64,000 nucleotides of DNA from Rhizophagus irregularis (taxonomy: Eukaryota > Glomeromycota > Glomeromycetes > Glomerales > Glomeraceae). Below the pieces are notes generated by a model. It searched no databases. It had not been told where the DNA came from and saw only the letters and a program-made list of their open reading frames with translations. Each line of letters starts with the position of its first letter. Positions within the stretch are counted from its first letter, which is position 1. Of the stretch, positions 52,247-63,817 are shown one piece after another. The stretch is taken from contig NC_089429.1 of assembly GCF_026210795.1 (NCBI RefSeq), positions 4,712,001 through 4,776,000 of the forward strand, read 5' to 3'. The position numbers were made by a program, and so were the translations under genes.

Positions 52247-53653
52247 ATGGTAAGAGGATATTCATTAAGTCAAGATTTAAAATTGCTAGTAAATAATCCA
52301 AAGTATAGTGATATAGAAATATTATGTAAGGATGAAACAAAATTATATGGTTGTAGAGCAATTTTAGCATCAAGGTCTGAAGTACTTGAAGGACTACTTT
52401 ATAATGGGATGAAGGAGAGTTTCGAAAGACAAATTTCTTTTCCAACGATCAATTCTTCTGGAATGATAATTATATTAGAATATATTTATGTTGGGTCAAT
52501 TAAAATAAATTCTTTGACTAAAGATAATATAATTGAAGCTTATTATGCTGCAGATTATTTTCAATTATTGGACCTACAGGAATTTATAATGAAAACCATT
52601 AAAAATTTTTTTAAAAATAATTTCACGAAAAATTATTCACCAGAATTATTATCTAAAGTTGTAGAAATTATGCCTTTATCAGAGGATAATACTCTTCTTA
52701 ACTTATTAATCAAAGAAATAGCAACTATTTTATTATCTGATATTGAAATTGGTCGATTATCTATTACAGCTCTTCAATATCTTTTATTTTATACAAATGA
52801 AAAAGATATACCTTTTGCAACACCAGAGTATGAAGTTTTTCGATATAGTGCTATTTTTGCAGCTAAAAATGTTTCTGATGTAACATATAAAACTCTAATG
52901 GAAAAATTACCAACTTTAGAGCAAATTGATAACTTGATTCAAATAGAAAATAAACTTATTACAGATCATCAAAAAGTTGCTAAAGAATTGGAATCTTTGA
53001 TCGAATATATTGATTTCAGACGAATCAAAAGAAGTCAATTTGATTTCATTGAACCGTTAAAAATTATTCCAGCTGAAATAATTCAACACAATTCAGAATT
53101 AATTAATTCAGATTTAGATAATATTCGAGGAATACCAATTTATAGAATTAAAGAATCTGAACTTTTTTGGGATAAGTCAGCATGTGGATCAGGTCTTATT
53201 ATCGAGAATAATGGAAAAGTTGTACAAGCGTCTCGCTTTATTAACCACCAAAGTGTGAGAGGTACAATAGCATTTGAAAATAAGGGCATTTTTGAATGGG
53301 ATATTATTATTGAGAAGAATTGTTCATGGTCTTGGGTTGGAGTATGTGCAACTGATGACTTTTATTACGAATCCTTTGCAGGATCTCAAGCTACTGGTTG
53401 GGTATTGGGTTCCGGTGGTAATTGTAGTTCAGTTAGTGGATTTTATTATTGTCCGTCATTTCACGAAGATGGTGCAAAAATTACTGTTCATTTAGATATG
53501 AATGAAAGAACTTGCGCTTTTACAGTCAATGGTACAAAGTATCTTGAAGTATTAGAATGGAATAATTTACCATCAAAACTTTATCCGGTAGTATCATTAT
53601 GTTATCCTGGTCGTTTTCGAATTCAATCTCATCAAAAAAATGAAAATATTTAA
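52247..53653 (+). CDS. BTB-BACK-SPRY protein (468 aa)
   Basis: Intronless. N-terminus MVRGYSLSQDLKLLVNNPKY. BTB ~8-115 (ILASRSEVLEGLLYNGMKES, IILEYIYVGSIKINS), BACK-like ~120-245, SPRY ~310-463. It is the most divergent intact copy in the middle (FAAKNVSDVTYKTLMEKLPT, DNIRGIPIYRIKESELFWDK). The SPRY has GIFEWDIIIEKNCSWSWVGV, GWVLGSGGNCSSVSGFYYCP, then SFHEDGAKITVHLDMNERTC. The stop has shifted: the reading continues four residues past QKN (ENI) because the usual TAG is not in frame. Role inferred as for its sisters. Confidence 0.92.
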   Translation: MVRGYSLSQDLKLLVNNPKYSDIEILCKDETKLYGCRAILASRSEVLEGLLYNGMKESFERQISFPTINSSGMIIILEYIYVGSIKINSLTKDNIIEAYYAADYFQLLDLQEFIMKTIKNFFKNNFTKNYSPELLSKVVEIMPLSEDNTLLNLLIKEIATILLSDIEIGRLSITALQYLLFYTNEKDIPFATPEYEVFRYSAIFAAKNVSDVTYKTLMEKLPTLEQIDNLIQIENKLITDHQKVAKELESLIEYIDFRRIKRSQFDFIEPLKIIPAEIIQHNSELINSDLDNIRGIPIYRIKESELFWDKSACGSGLIIENNGKVVQASRFINHQSVRGTIAFENKGIFEWDIIIEKNCSWSWVGVCATDDFYYESFAGSQATGWVLGSGGNCSSVSGFYYCPSFHEDGAKITVHLDMNERTCAFTVNGTKYLEVLEWNNLPSKLYPVVSLCYPGRFRIQSHQKNENI

Positions 53654-54397
53654 TACGAATTTTATGTTATTTATTATTTGTATTTATATACTAGTTAAAG
53701 AATGGTACCAGTAACGAAATTCGAGTTATGTCAATTTTTATGAATTATGTGATAATATGTGGTGTGGTGATCTATGTCCAACTAACCATCACCATATAGA
53801 ATGTCTGATAACTTCCAAAGTTTTGAATAGTAACTATAAGCAATAATTCCTTTTAACTACTGTATATATCTAAATATTAAATATATATATATTTTTAAAC
53901 CATAAGATTTCCTGATCTAATTTAGAAAATGAAAGTTACTAATGCCACTTAACCAGATCTGTTAGTTGTTGAAAAGTATGTGTTCTAATTGTACAAATAC
54001 ATCCATGTACGATTAAAATTTTATTTGTGATTTTTATACTGTTGTACGTTGAGCAATTCTGACGTTGATAAAATTTGGTCAATACTGTACGTATATCCTA
54101 AAGATAAGAAATTCTTCAATCAATTAATATAAACTAAATGTTAAAATTTTTATAATCATTCAAAGTTACGTACTAATCCATGTTTTCTTGATAATATCTC
54201 CTGATTCTGATCTTTTAATCGCACAAATCAATAATCACCAGATTGTATACAAAAAATAAAATTATTATTAATATTTTTATTTTTTCTGGAATCTTCTTGT
54301 TTTAATCTTTACATGATATTTCTTATCGGTTTGTTTTAACATATATATAAAGATATTGATTTTAGATCTATTGATAAGATATAATATATAAAAAAAA

Positions 54398-54469
54398 ATT
54401 ATTTAAATTACAAACTAAGAAACCACGTAAATATTTTACTATTCTTAACCTTAGTGTTTAAATAATTTA
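54398..54469 (-). repeat. ~70-bp palindromic element, copy 1 (inverted)
   Basis: On the minus strand: AAATTATTTAAACACTAAGG ... TTTCTTAGTTTGTAATTTAA. The same element follows the kinase gene at 59041 and the kinase-tail relic at 61930. Confidence 0.75.
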
Positions 54470-54570
54470 CTTATAAATATAATTTAAAAAAGAATACATA
54501 TAAATAATACGAATTAATAATTAAGGTTATTTAAACAATATTAAGAAAAATATTAAAGAAAACTAACCAT

Positions 54571-54645
54571 AAGGAATCACCAATTCTTCCTGGTCTTCTG
54601 AATGAAGGTTTTGGGTTATTATATATTTCGTCATCATCCATAAGA
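54571..54645 (-). pseudogene. Kinase C-terminal tail exon relic
   Basis: On the minus strand, ATAACCCAAAACCTTCATTC then AGAAGA matches tail exon 8 of the kinase gene (ATAATCCAAATCTTCATTC then AGAAGA). It is followed ~100 bp downstream by the same palindromic element, so it is probably the 3' remnant of a second kinase copy. Confidence 0.45.
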
Positions 54646-56722
54646 GGACAAAAATATTTAGTTTAAAAATTGCAAAATTAAAAATTTATGGCAAATATTT
54701 TACTCAACATTAACTGATTCTTTCGTTTGTCGCATTATTTCTTTTTTATGATCATTTTGACTGTCAATACTTTTAAATAATTAATAAATAAATATCATTT
54801 GAAGAACAATTAGTTAATGTTTAGAATCATATTACTTAACGGTTTAAATACCTTAGATAATCGCATCATACCCAAATCAAAAAATGTGTTAGAAGACTCC
54901 AAAACGGGTTTTGCTCGTTATACCCGTTTATCTTTTTGTTAGATATGACCCTGGTATTACCCGGATAAAAACCTCAAACCAAGATATTTATCAAATATAA
55001 GAAGTTTTTTAGAAGTATTGCTAAACTCACCAGTAGTGACCATCAACACCACCTATTTCTGGCCAAAAATTATATTTTAGCCAGAATTAATAAAGAATCT
55101 CTTTAGGTCATAAATTATTCCGTCGTGGCGACTAGTAACGATCACCAAGTGACATTCATAATATATAAACATTAATTCTGGCCGGCATTAAAATTCTGGC
55201 CAGAGTTAACATCTTAATTCTGGCAAAATTTATGGAGCATATCCGAGGGTATTTATGTGTCAACATAAAACGGATACAAAACGAGTATTACCCCTTTTTA
55301 CCCGTTTGTCCAGTATACCCGGATTGTATCCGGTTAAGGCCGCTCTATTTTATATACTTTTTACGGGGAGATAATGTGATTGTTATTCTCGGCACAGGAA
55401 AAATTAAACATCTGGAAGAAAATGTTGAGGCAGTAAAAGTTAATCTTAGTTATGAAGAATTCTGAAATTAGACAATTACTAATTCAATTGAAATTGTTAG
55501 TAATAGATATAAATTTAGTATCGCTCTTACACTTACTAATATGATTTAAAAAAAAATTTTCGTTTAAAGGGAATGACGGATTATTTTTGGCTCACTTTTC
55601 GTTTAAAGATAATAATAGGTTATGTTACAAAATAATATATTATGATAATAATTAATCAGCAAAAGCCTTTTGTCTTAATAAAGATATAAATATGATGAAT
55701 TGAATTGAATCCAACTTTCATTACTAAATTAAATAAACAAATAGTATTACTAGAATATTGTAAGTTGTTAAAAATTCATCAATGATTAAATAATTTTTAC
55801 CTACTATACAACCTATCATATTGATCCTTCAATAATGTGATTGTTATTTGTTAATAATAATATCTATTGTTTTATATTTGCTCGGTATTTTACTCATGAA
55901 CTATCAGGATATTCTTCAAGAATTTTACGAAAATGGGGATTTTTCTTGCATTAAAAAGTAAATAGAAAGTGAGTATCGGAAAATTAGAGTTTGAAATAAG
56001 GATCATTTTATAGAGTCGCTCATCGAATAGATATGGCCATCATTAATGTCATCCAGATATACCCATGTATTATTGTCTTATACTATTAAATATTTGTCTC
56101 CAACTATAATAATTTTTTTTTCCTACAATAAAAAATTATTAAAAATAATCTCTGAATTCTTTTTTAAAAAAAAGTTTCATTGAGTAAAGAAAATTAGTTG
56201 AATTTTAATTTTTACAAGTTCATTATGTCATGAAAAAGGCAATAAATTTTGCCTAAAAAATATGTTATTGTATTATAATTTCGAAATATTTATATGCAAA
56301 TAAAACTTTATAATCAAAATTGAATTTTTGATTTTCGCTTTTTCATTCGAATCTTCAAATTGGCTCATTTAAACAATAATTTTCAATAAAAGACCAATCA
56401 TCATTACAAGTACGGCAATCGAAATTTTATTTTACTATGAATTTAAAGGTGTTTCCATTTTTTTGAGTTCTATGATGATTGTTAAAATTGGTTTCTTTCC
56501 AAAACATCTTCAAAATTAAATTTGCGGAAAATAACTTTAACGTCATTTGTACCTTTGTAGTTTTTACATCATTTTTTTTTGTCTATATTGTGTGATCAGA
56601 TGATCATCATTTGTTTACAATGTAGAAATTTTGGTGGTTGCACAACTTATTTGTTTAACCGTCTATGGAGAATTTTTTTTTTTTTTTTTTGCATTAAAAA
56701 TAATTTGTTTTTTTTTGCAAAA

Positions 56723-58981
56723 ATGTCTAATATTCGGAAAAAATTAATACAAGCAGTACTTAGTAGAGCATTTACATTAATTGAATATAATATTTACGTT
56801 AACTTTCATGAACAAACCGAATTTTATAAAAAATTCGTTCTTGCTGATAATTCTCTTACAGAAGAAGAAAAAACTGAAGCAATAAGAATAATTAATAAAG
56901 ATCATGACCGAAATAAAATTAAAAATAATAATGGAACAAGAAGGGTTTGTGAAAATTGTAACCAAAAGTGTTTAGCTACATTATATTGTGAATATTGTGT
57001 TCGAAATTATTTAAAATATAATTTTTCAAATTGGACTTCTGGAAATAATGTTATTGATAATTTAATAAAAAATTGTCAAATGGAAACACTTGTGCCAAAT
57101 ATTATTATTGAATGGATTCCATATAATAATTTAGAAAATATTAAATATCTGACAAAAGGTGGATTCTCAGAGATTTATACAGCTAAGTGGATTGATGGAA
57201 GATATAAAGAATGGAATTCTAAGGAAAAGCAATTAAAAAGATCTAAAACTTTTACAGTAATACTTAAAGAATTAAAAAATGTTGAAAATGCAAGTCAAAG
57301 TTGGTTTGAAGAGGTTTGTAAGTTAAAAATATTTAAAGAACTTAAAATTTAAAATTTAATTATTAATAATAAAATTTATTATTTTAAAGGCTAAATCACA
57401 TTTAACTTTAAGCAACAAACTTACATCTATTGTTCAATGTTTTGGTTTAACACAAAATCCATCAAATGGAAATTATTTACTTGTAATGAGGAAGTTTAAT
57501 ATGAATTTAAGAGAATATTTACAACAAAATCATAATCAACTTACATGGAATGAGAGAATTAAAATTACTTTTTTAATTATTAATAAACTTTATTATATTC
57601 ATAAAGAGAATTCAATTCATAGAGATTTGCATTCTGGAAATATATTATATTCAGAGTTTAATGATGGTTGGCGGATTAGTGATCTTGGATTTTGTGGTCC
57701 TGCAGACAAACCATCAACAAGTATATATGGAAATCTTCCCTATATTGCCCCTGAAGTTATTAACGGAAAAGGTTATACTTTTAGATCTGATATTTATAGT
57801 ATTGCAATGCTCATGTGGGAAATTTCATTTGGACAACCTCCATTTATGAATTATGAACATGATTATATTCTTGCAATTAATATCATTGATGGTATAAGAC
57901 CAAAAATTGTATCAGAAATTCCTTTGAAATATAAAAGTTTAATGGAGCAATGTTGGGATGCTAACCCACTAAAAAGACCTGATGCTAAGACACTTAATAA
58001 AAAAATTAATGAAATTAAATCATATTATCAAAATAATTCAAATGAATTACCTCAATTAATAACAAAGTTAGATAAAAAAACAAGCAATATTTTAAGTAGT
58101 AAACCATTTACAAGTAAGGTTCATAAATTTGAAAATCTACCTGAACCAAAAAATGCAACAGAAGGTATGCTTTTTTAATGTTTATTAACTATTTAATTTT
58201 TTTTTCTTTAATATTATAATTAATGATACACTTTTTTTTGATTAAATAATAATAGAAGAACAAAAAGGTAATATAGTAAATTTAATAATGTTATTGTAAA
58301 AATTCTTTAATTAATAAATAAATTGAGATAACCTTTTTTTTCAATAGCATTTTATATCAGTAGATCATATGATTTTAGTCTTTCTGATAATAGTAAGTAT
58401 CTATTAATTTTTATATAAGTAAAATATCATATTGATTGATTTTCATTATAGCTAGTAATCCTAGTAAATCAAGTAGAATTAATTTTAAAGGTACTAATTT
58501 ATTTTTATATTAAAGTTTTATAATAAATAAATACTAATTTATATCTTAATTACTATAGATAATGATAGTAAAGAATCATCCAGATTATTTAAAAAATTGA
58601 AAATGGAGAATGGTAAAAGCCTTAAATATTTAATTCTAATTTTCATTGAAGATAAGAATGAATATTTTATTAAATTTTGATTTATTTTATAATAGTAGAA
58701 GAACAAAATGATTATGAGAGAGAAACAATGCAACAACGATCAAATATTAGTATTAATGGTAAGTAAAATAAATTATTATTTATAATAATGATCGAGTATT
58801 ATTATTCTAATTTATATTATTTATATAATAGATGAAGTACAAGATAATCCAAATCTTCATTCAGAAGAAAAAGATAAAACTCCCAATGGTTTGTTTATAA
58901 TTTAAATATTTTTTTAATAAAATTTTAAAAAATAAAATATATTTATTTACTAATGTAATTATTTCTTTAGACGGATTTTAA
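56723..58981 (+). CDS. Protein kinase (tyrosine-kinase-like type), 9 exons (548 aa)
   Basis: Exons: 56723-57313, 57390-58164, 58256-58267, 58348-58392, 58452-58490, 58559-58612, 58696-58758, 58832-58888, 58971-58981. All join in phase to TAA at 58979-58981; exon 3 is a 12-nt microexon. N-terminal zinc-ribbon-like CENCNQKC then LYCEYC (C76, C79, C83, C89, C92). Kinase domain ~140-430: glycine loop KGGFSEIYTAKW, lysine K182 in VILKEL, catalytic HRDLHSGNILYS (D276, N281), DLG (D295) in place of DFG, GNLPYIAPEV, and MLMWEISFGQPPF. All key residues are present, so it should be active. The tail is polar and acidic. The kinase should phosphorylate proteins in the cytosol; targets unknown. The ATG was chosen because the upstream frame is low-complexity and CAAAA precedes it. 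The intron at 57314-57389 restores the expected SWFEE-AKSHLTL junction. Confidence 0.9.
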
Positions 58982-59040
58982 ATTAAATTTTTAATTAATT
59001 TGAAAACAAATTCATTTTTAAAATTTATTATCTTATTTTG

Positions 59041-59105
59041 AAATTATTTAAACACTAAGATTAGAGTAGTAAAAAAAAGATTCTTAGTTTGTAATTTAAA
59101 TAATT
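59041..59105 (+). repeat. ~70-bp palindromic element, copy 2, after the kinase stop
   Basis: AAATTATTTAAACACTAAGA ... TTCTTAGTTTGTAATTTAAA then TAATT, starting 60 bp after the kinase stop codon; the ends form an imperfect inverted repeat. Confidence 0.75.
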
Positions 59106-59328
59106 CAATCCTCTATTTTTTTTTGTAGGACTTTTCAATTATTAAATAAAGATAATTTAAATTATTATAAAATATTATGTGTAAAAGTAATTCTGTAACA
59201 ACACATTAGTATTTTACAATAAAAAATAATTTACAGCAAATCATTTATTTGATTATTATTTTACGTTACGAAATGTAAAATATTCAAGTGCTAATATTAC
59301 AAGTAATAAAAAAATATTTATTGTACTC

Positions 59329-59830
59329 CAGAATATGACGTTTTTTGATATTGTGTTATCCTTGTAGCAAAACAAGTTTCTAATGATGCACATAATGCCC
59401 TTATGAACGGCTACAAACCTTAGAAAAAATAAAACCAATAGAAAATCCAACACACTGTATAAAATGAAAATAAATTTATTACCTATCACCATAAAGTTAG
59501 TTGCTAAAGAATTAGGGCCTTTAGTTAAATTTATTGATTTCCGAAGAATTGAGGGACAAGTTTTGACCGACATCATTGACATCATTGACCCATAATTTTA
59601 AATGTTTATCGGCAAAAAGTAAGGTCAAGTAATTCCAGCATAAATTATATTCGAGGATTATTGAAAAATTGTATACTATGCTCTAAATAACCTTAATTAT
59701 TATTTACTATGGCATAATGTTAGGACGAAAATGATACTAGAAGGTAAAAGCATTTTTGAATGGGATGTTATTATGCTTGGGTTGGAGTATGTTCATCAGA
59801 ATTTTAATTATGAACAGTCGGAACCTGCAA
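59329..59830 (+). pseudogene. BTB-SPRY gene relic (BACK to SPRY part)
   Basis: Starts inside the BACK region (equivalent of AAKQVSNDAHNALM), continues through ELGPLVKFIDFRRIEGQ and the IEPL segment, then SPRY pieces GKSIFEWDVI and WVGVCSSEF in broken frames, ending near the ENFNYE codons. No BTB part upstream. Several deletions and stops. Confidence 0.75.
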
Positions 59831-60310
59831 TGACAGAAGCACATTGTCACTGCTCATCTTGAATTGGCTTATGCGTACAGAAATTGGGCAACAAGAAAAG
59901 GAGACCTATAAAAAATTTATTAGAAAATTGATCACATATCGAAAATTTTTAGTACTTTTACTCAATTTCAACAAGGTAGTCACGGAGAGCAACATATCGT
60001 AAATGTTGAAGATGAAAAATAATAAACATCACAAATTTATTAATAAAATGACATATAATTTTCATTAATATGTATTTTACACATGAATATTACTCTGAAT
60101 ACAATAAACTAACGTATAAATATTACATTTTTTTTAAGTATTAATGCTGATCTCTTACACAGTCTTTTAAATTCTCTAATTTCAACGGCATATATAACCA
60201 TTAACAATGTAGACATATGAAAATATACATCTATACATACAATAAAGTATCGCGTCCCGCGATATGACCTATCTAAAAAATAACTATATTATTCTATCCT
60301 AAAAAAATAC
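59831..60310. other. Coding-looking relic, then non-coding DNA
   Basis: Around 59845-60020 broken frames read VTAHLELAYAYRNWATRKGD and STFTQFQQGSHGEQHIVNVE then DEK, which looks like protein but was not recognised. From 60020 on it is AT-rich without a gene. Confidence 0.35.
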
Positions 60311-60319
60311 TAGTAGCAG

Positions 60320-60800
60320 TGATGTCCTGGTCTGATTGAAATGGAAACAATAAGGGTAGACTACCAATGTTCCGTTTAATAATTTTTTTTTGGCTCAATT
60401 TCGAATATTACTAATCGACCCATTTCTTTTCTTCATTGCTATTTTAGGCAGGTTCGGACTTGAAGCTTCAGAACAGAAGGTACTGATCGAAATGGAACAA
60501 TATGGGTACTAGGTAACAAATGTTCCGTCTAATAATTAATTTTTTTTTCTCCATTTCGAATATTACTAATTGACCCATTTTTTTTTCTTCATTGCTATTT
60601 TAGGTTCGGACTTGAAGCTTCAGAATAGAAGGTACCGATCGAAATGGAATAATACGGGTAGGTGACAAATGTTCTGTTTATTCACTTTAATCAATTGATA
60701 CCCTCCTTTTCCTTATTCGCCATTTTAGGTTTGGATCTGAAGCTTTGGAACGGAAGATACCGATTGAACGGGAAGAATCTTATACTGCATTATTTTAGTA
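60320..60800 (+). pseudogene. Relic of a gene built of repeated exons
   Basis: Three units and a partial first unit (about 125-152 bp apart) each have a T-rich tract, a TTTTAG acceptor and an exon coding FGLEASEQKVLIEMEQYG (60453), the same with a stop (60605), and FGSEALERKIPIERE (60730), followed by GTA donor-like sequence and GTGACAAATGTTC. In-frame TAG/TAA codons and lost donors show decay. The exon-intron unit itself was amplified in tandem. Confidence 0.6.
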
Positions 60801-61560
60801 AGTGACGTAATTATTATTTATTTATTGCTAAATAAGAACTTGGATCAGAATAACGAAATTATGGTTTATTGAATTAACTAATTTATTATTAATTACTAAT
60901 GAATTGTTTTACTAAATAAAAACTTGGATAGATATTTAGCTCTCGAAATGAATGGTTGTAATGGATCAAGCATTATGATAGTTCAGACAGACTATTATTG
61001 TTAACTAATAGCAATTTTATCCCGAATTTTACTCAGTTTTAGGTGGATTTTAGACGGATTTTACCGATTTTACCAGATTTTATTTAAATAACCAACATGA
61101 CTCTTTCCAATTTTTTCCGATTTTTTCATTATTTTTGTATCAATTTTATAATAAAATAAACTTATTATTGTTCAACAATTTTTTTTGTAATTTTTTTTTA
61201 GATTGCTGATGAAAAATCTATAAAACTTTGTTATATAATAATCATAAAAAAAACCTATTAGTAACTTAAAAAAATCTTAGACAGTCTGGCGGCGACGAAA
61301 TCTAATCTAGTTTCAATATTAAAAAAAGTAAAATATATAGTTTAACGGAATTTTTTTATAAATAGGAACATTATTTATCAAAATTTTTTAACTATTTTGT
61401 TGACTAATTATAGTGTAAGAAATTTCAATAAATTTGTTAGAAAATTTTCATCTCAAATAATATACAGAGAAATGAGGAAATCCAATTATTCTGCTAACAT
61501 AATATATATATTTTTTGGTTTACTGATTTTATGACTTTTTGTTTATAAAAAGAATTCAGC
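60801..61560. other. Non-coding DNA
   Basis: AT-rich, no gene seen; a short GATTTTACC repeat at about 61045-61080. Confidence 0.45.
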
Positions 61561-61825
61561 ATGTACTAGCAAAATTAAAAATCTACTTGAACGAAAAAAT
61601 GCAACAGAAGGTATTATTTACTGTTTATTGATTAAGATATGATGGCGTTATTAATTTTTTTTTCAATTTAAATGATTATACTCGTTATCGAAGAACAAGT
61701 AGGTTAGCTTTTTTATTGTTATTTTATTAACTATTATAATAATTTATAATCTATTTTTCTTATTTTTTTAAAAAAACAGCATTTCGTAGTAAAACGTATG
61801 ATTTTAGTATTCCTGATATAAATAG
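61561..61825 (+). pseudogene. Kinase C-terminal tail relic
   Basis: Matches the end of kinase exon 2 (KIKNLLERKNATE), the microexon (AAGAACAAG, 61691-61699) and exon 4 (AFRSKTYDFSIPD, 61790-61823) in the same order and spacing as the gene at 56723. The microexon donor is altered. No kinase domain lies upstream. It is followed by the palindromic element at 61930. Confidence 0.65.
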
Positions 61826-61929
61826 TAGGTATTTATTGAAATTTTCATTTGATGAAATATTTATTAATCAAATTTTCGTTTTTTAGTTGAAGATTTTAAT
61901 AATGCAAACGATATTGGAAATATTATTTT

Positions 61930-61997
61930 AAATTATTTAAACACTAAGACTAGTGTAGTAAAATATTTTACGCGTTTCTTAGTTTGATAATTTAAAT
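61930..61997 (+). repeat. ~70-bp palindromic element, copy 3
   Basis: AAATTATTTAAACACTAAGA ... TTTCTTAGTTTGATAATTTA. It lies ~105 bp after a kinase tail relic, as copies 1 and 2 lie after kinase tails. Confidence 0.75.
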
Positions 61998-63800
61998 ACT
62001 TTTTTTTATATATTATATATTATCAATAAATTTAAAACCAAATAATTATTTAAATCAGTCATTTTTCCAAAGTTGTGATATGATGAGGCAACAGTTATCG
62101 AAAAATTAAGAATATTGGTATTGTTGATTGTTTTTGATTATAATTTTTAATGTTATAGCCAAATTTCATTTTTAAAAACAAAATTTTATTTATTTTAGTG
62201 ACGGAATTATTATTGACTTTATTATTATTGCAATTTAAAATGTACAAGAACGATTATCGCCTTTTGCAAATTTAATAGATGAACCAAAGATCGCATTGCT
62301 ATTTTTCTGACATTTTTTGAAGTATCGCATGATTTTTTTCTTGAACTATCATATAGAATTGGAAAAGATTCCCCTTTTTAGCGTACCTCAATCGAATAAG
62401 TAATGTGATCTAATTTTATAATGTGGCATAACAAATCTTAACATTTATCTCGTAAACATTTTACTAATAGTCGTGCATTTTTTTGCATGAAATTTCATAA
62501 AATTCTAGTTTTATAGAAAAAGAGAGGATATTAATTATTAAGGATATTAAGAATATCTAATAATATAATAAATGTATCAAAATTAAAAATAATGAGATTG
62601 ATACGCAATAAAATTAGCAACCATTTTGATTAATTGTGCAGGTGCAGTTAGAGATGTCACTTTCCTTCATAAGGATCTAAATCTAAATATGTGATATAAA
62701 CTATAACAAAAAAAGATATTCATCAGTGAAGATTTGGGATAACATTTTATGCGAATATAAAAATAACTTTGTGGCTGTAGACCCGTAAAACGTACCCATC
62801 ATTAAAAATCGCAGCTAAGCATTCATATGATATACATGTGCCTTACGAAAAAAATTCTTTAAAATAAACTAATAATTTTGATATACTTAAAATATATTTA
62901 AATACACTTTAATACATTTTAAGTGTAAAAAATTTACACTTAAAAGTATACTTAAAATTTTTAAGTATAATTTAAGAGTATATAGTAAATCGGTACGGTA
63001 TGATTTAGTGTAAAGGTACGATCAATTTGTACGAATGGGCATGATGTTAATCATATTATTGGCTTAATATTGTTACGAATTACGATTGATAACAATTATG
63101 AAAATTTGACAAATAAATCGAATAGCAATACTTAAGGCTAAAAGATGTGCAACTTAAAAAAATTGAACAAGAAATGAACAAATAAATAAAATTATATTTA
63201 ATATGATTCTATAATTATTATGTTTCAGGAAAATTTTATAAATTTAGAATTTTAGATAGAAAGGTTTGCATGTTTAAAAAATAAGTACAAGTTCGTAAAA
63301 TCAAATAAATAAATTTACATAATAAAGTAAATTTGTCAATTTTTGTTGAAGTACAATTGGTTGGAATTATTATTCTTTTCAATATTTCAATTAATTGCTT
63401 CATCAAAATTATGTAAAAGTCAATATTTAAAATATTTATTACCTTTTAAGTTTATAGTCATCTTTAATTATTTCAGATGGACAAATCCAGCTATTAGTTA
63501 GATATAATTTGAACATCCCTTTTAATTAATAATCAGGCTTACGTTATTACTATCTTTATACATTTGGTTTCGTACCATACTTGTAGTAATATATATACGG
63601 CAAAACAGGTACGGTATGATCATCTCAGCAAATAAATTATTATACCGGTAATTATTAATATCATATCTGTAAACAAACAAGCATACCAGTTACACCATAT
63701 CATACCAAATAATAATTTAAGGGTGAAAATCACCGCCGGTGATATTTAATACTATTTTAAAGTATACAAGTACATTTTAAGTATATTTTATTTCATAGGG
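61998..63800. other. Spacer with a short BTB relic
   Basis: No gene. At 62671-62790 GGATCTAAATCTAAATATGT and AAAGATATTCATCAGTGAAG with GGCTGTAGACCCGTAAAACG is a worn N-terminal BTB relic. 62880-62990 is rich in repeated TTTAAGTATA words. Confidence 0.5.
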
Positions 63801-63817
63801 TGTGACATCATAATACA

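Larger units (their letters stand above)
53654..56560. other. Gene-poor AT-rich DNA
   Basis: No intact gene. It holds a kinase-tail relic on the minus strand (54571-54645), a palindromic element (54398-54469), ACCCG-type repeat words (54895-54970 and 55265-55340) and a cluster of TTCTGGCC hairpins (55056-55222). The frame at 55232-55465 has no recognisable feature. Confidence 0.5.

Noticed and set aside
9885-52445. A recurrent antisense frame over the 5' ends of the BTB genes (9885-10286, 32061-32354, 36585-36863, 39855-40154, 49069-49335, 52239-52445), similar in every copy
   Set aside because: It is conserved only because the sense BTB codons are conserved; it has no promoter-like context and its starts and ends vary.
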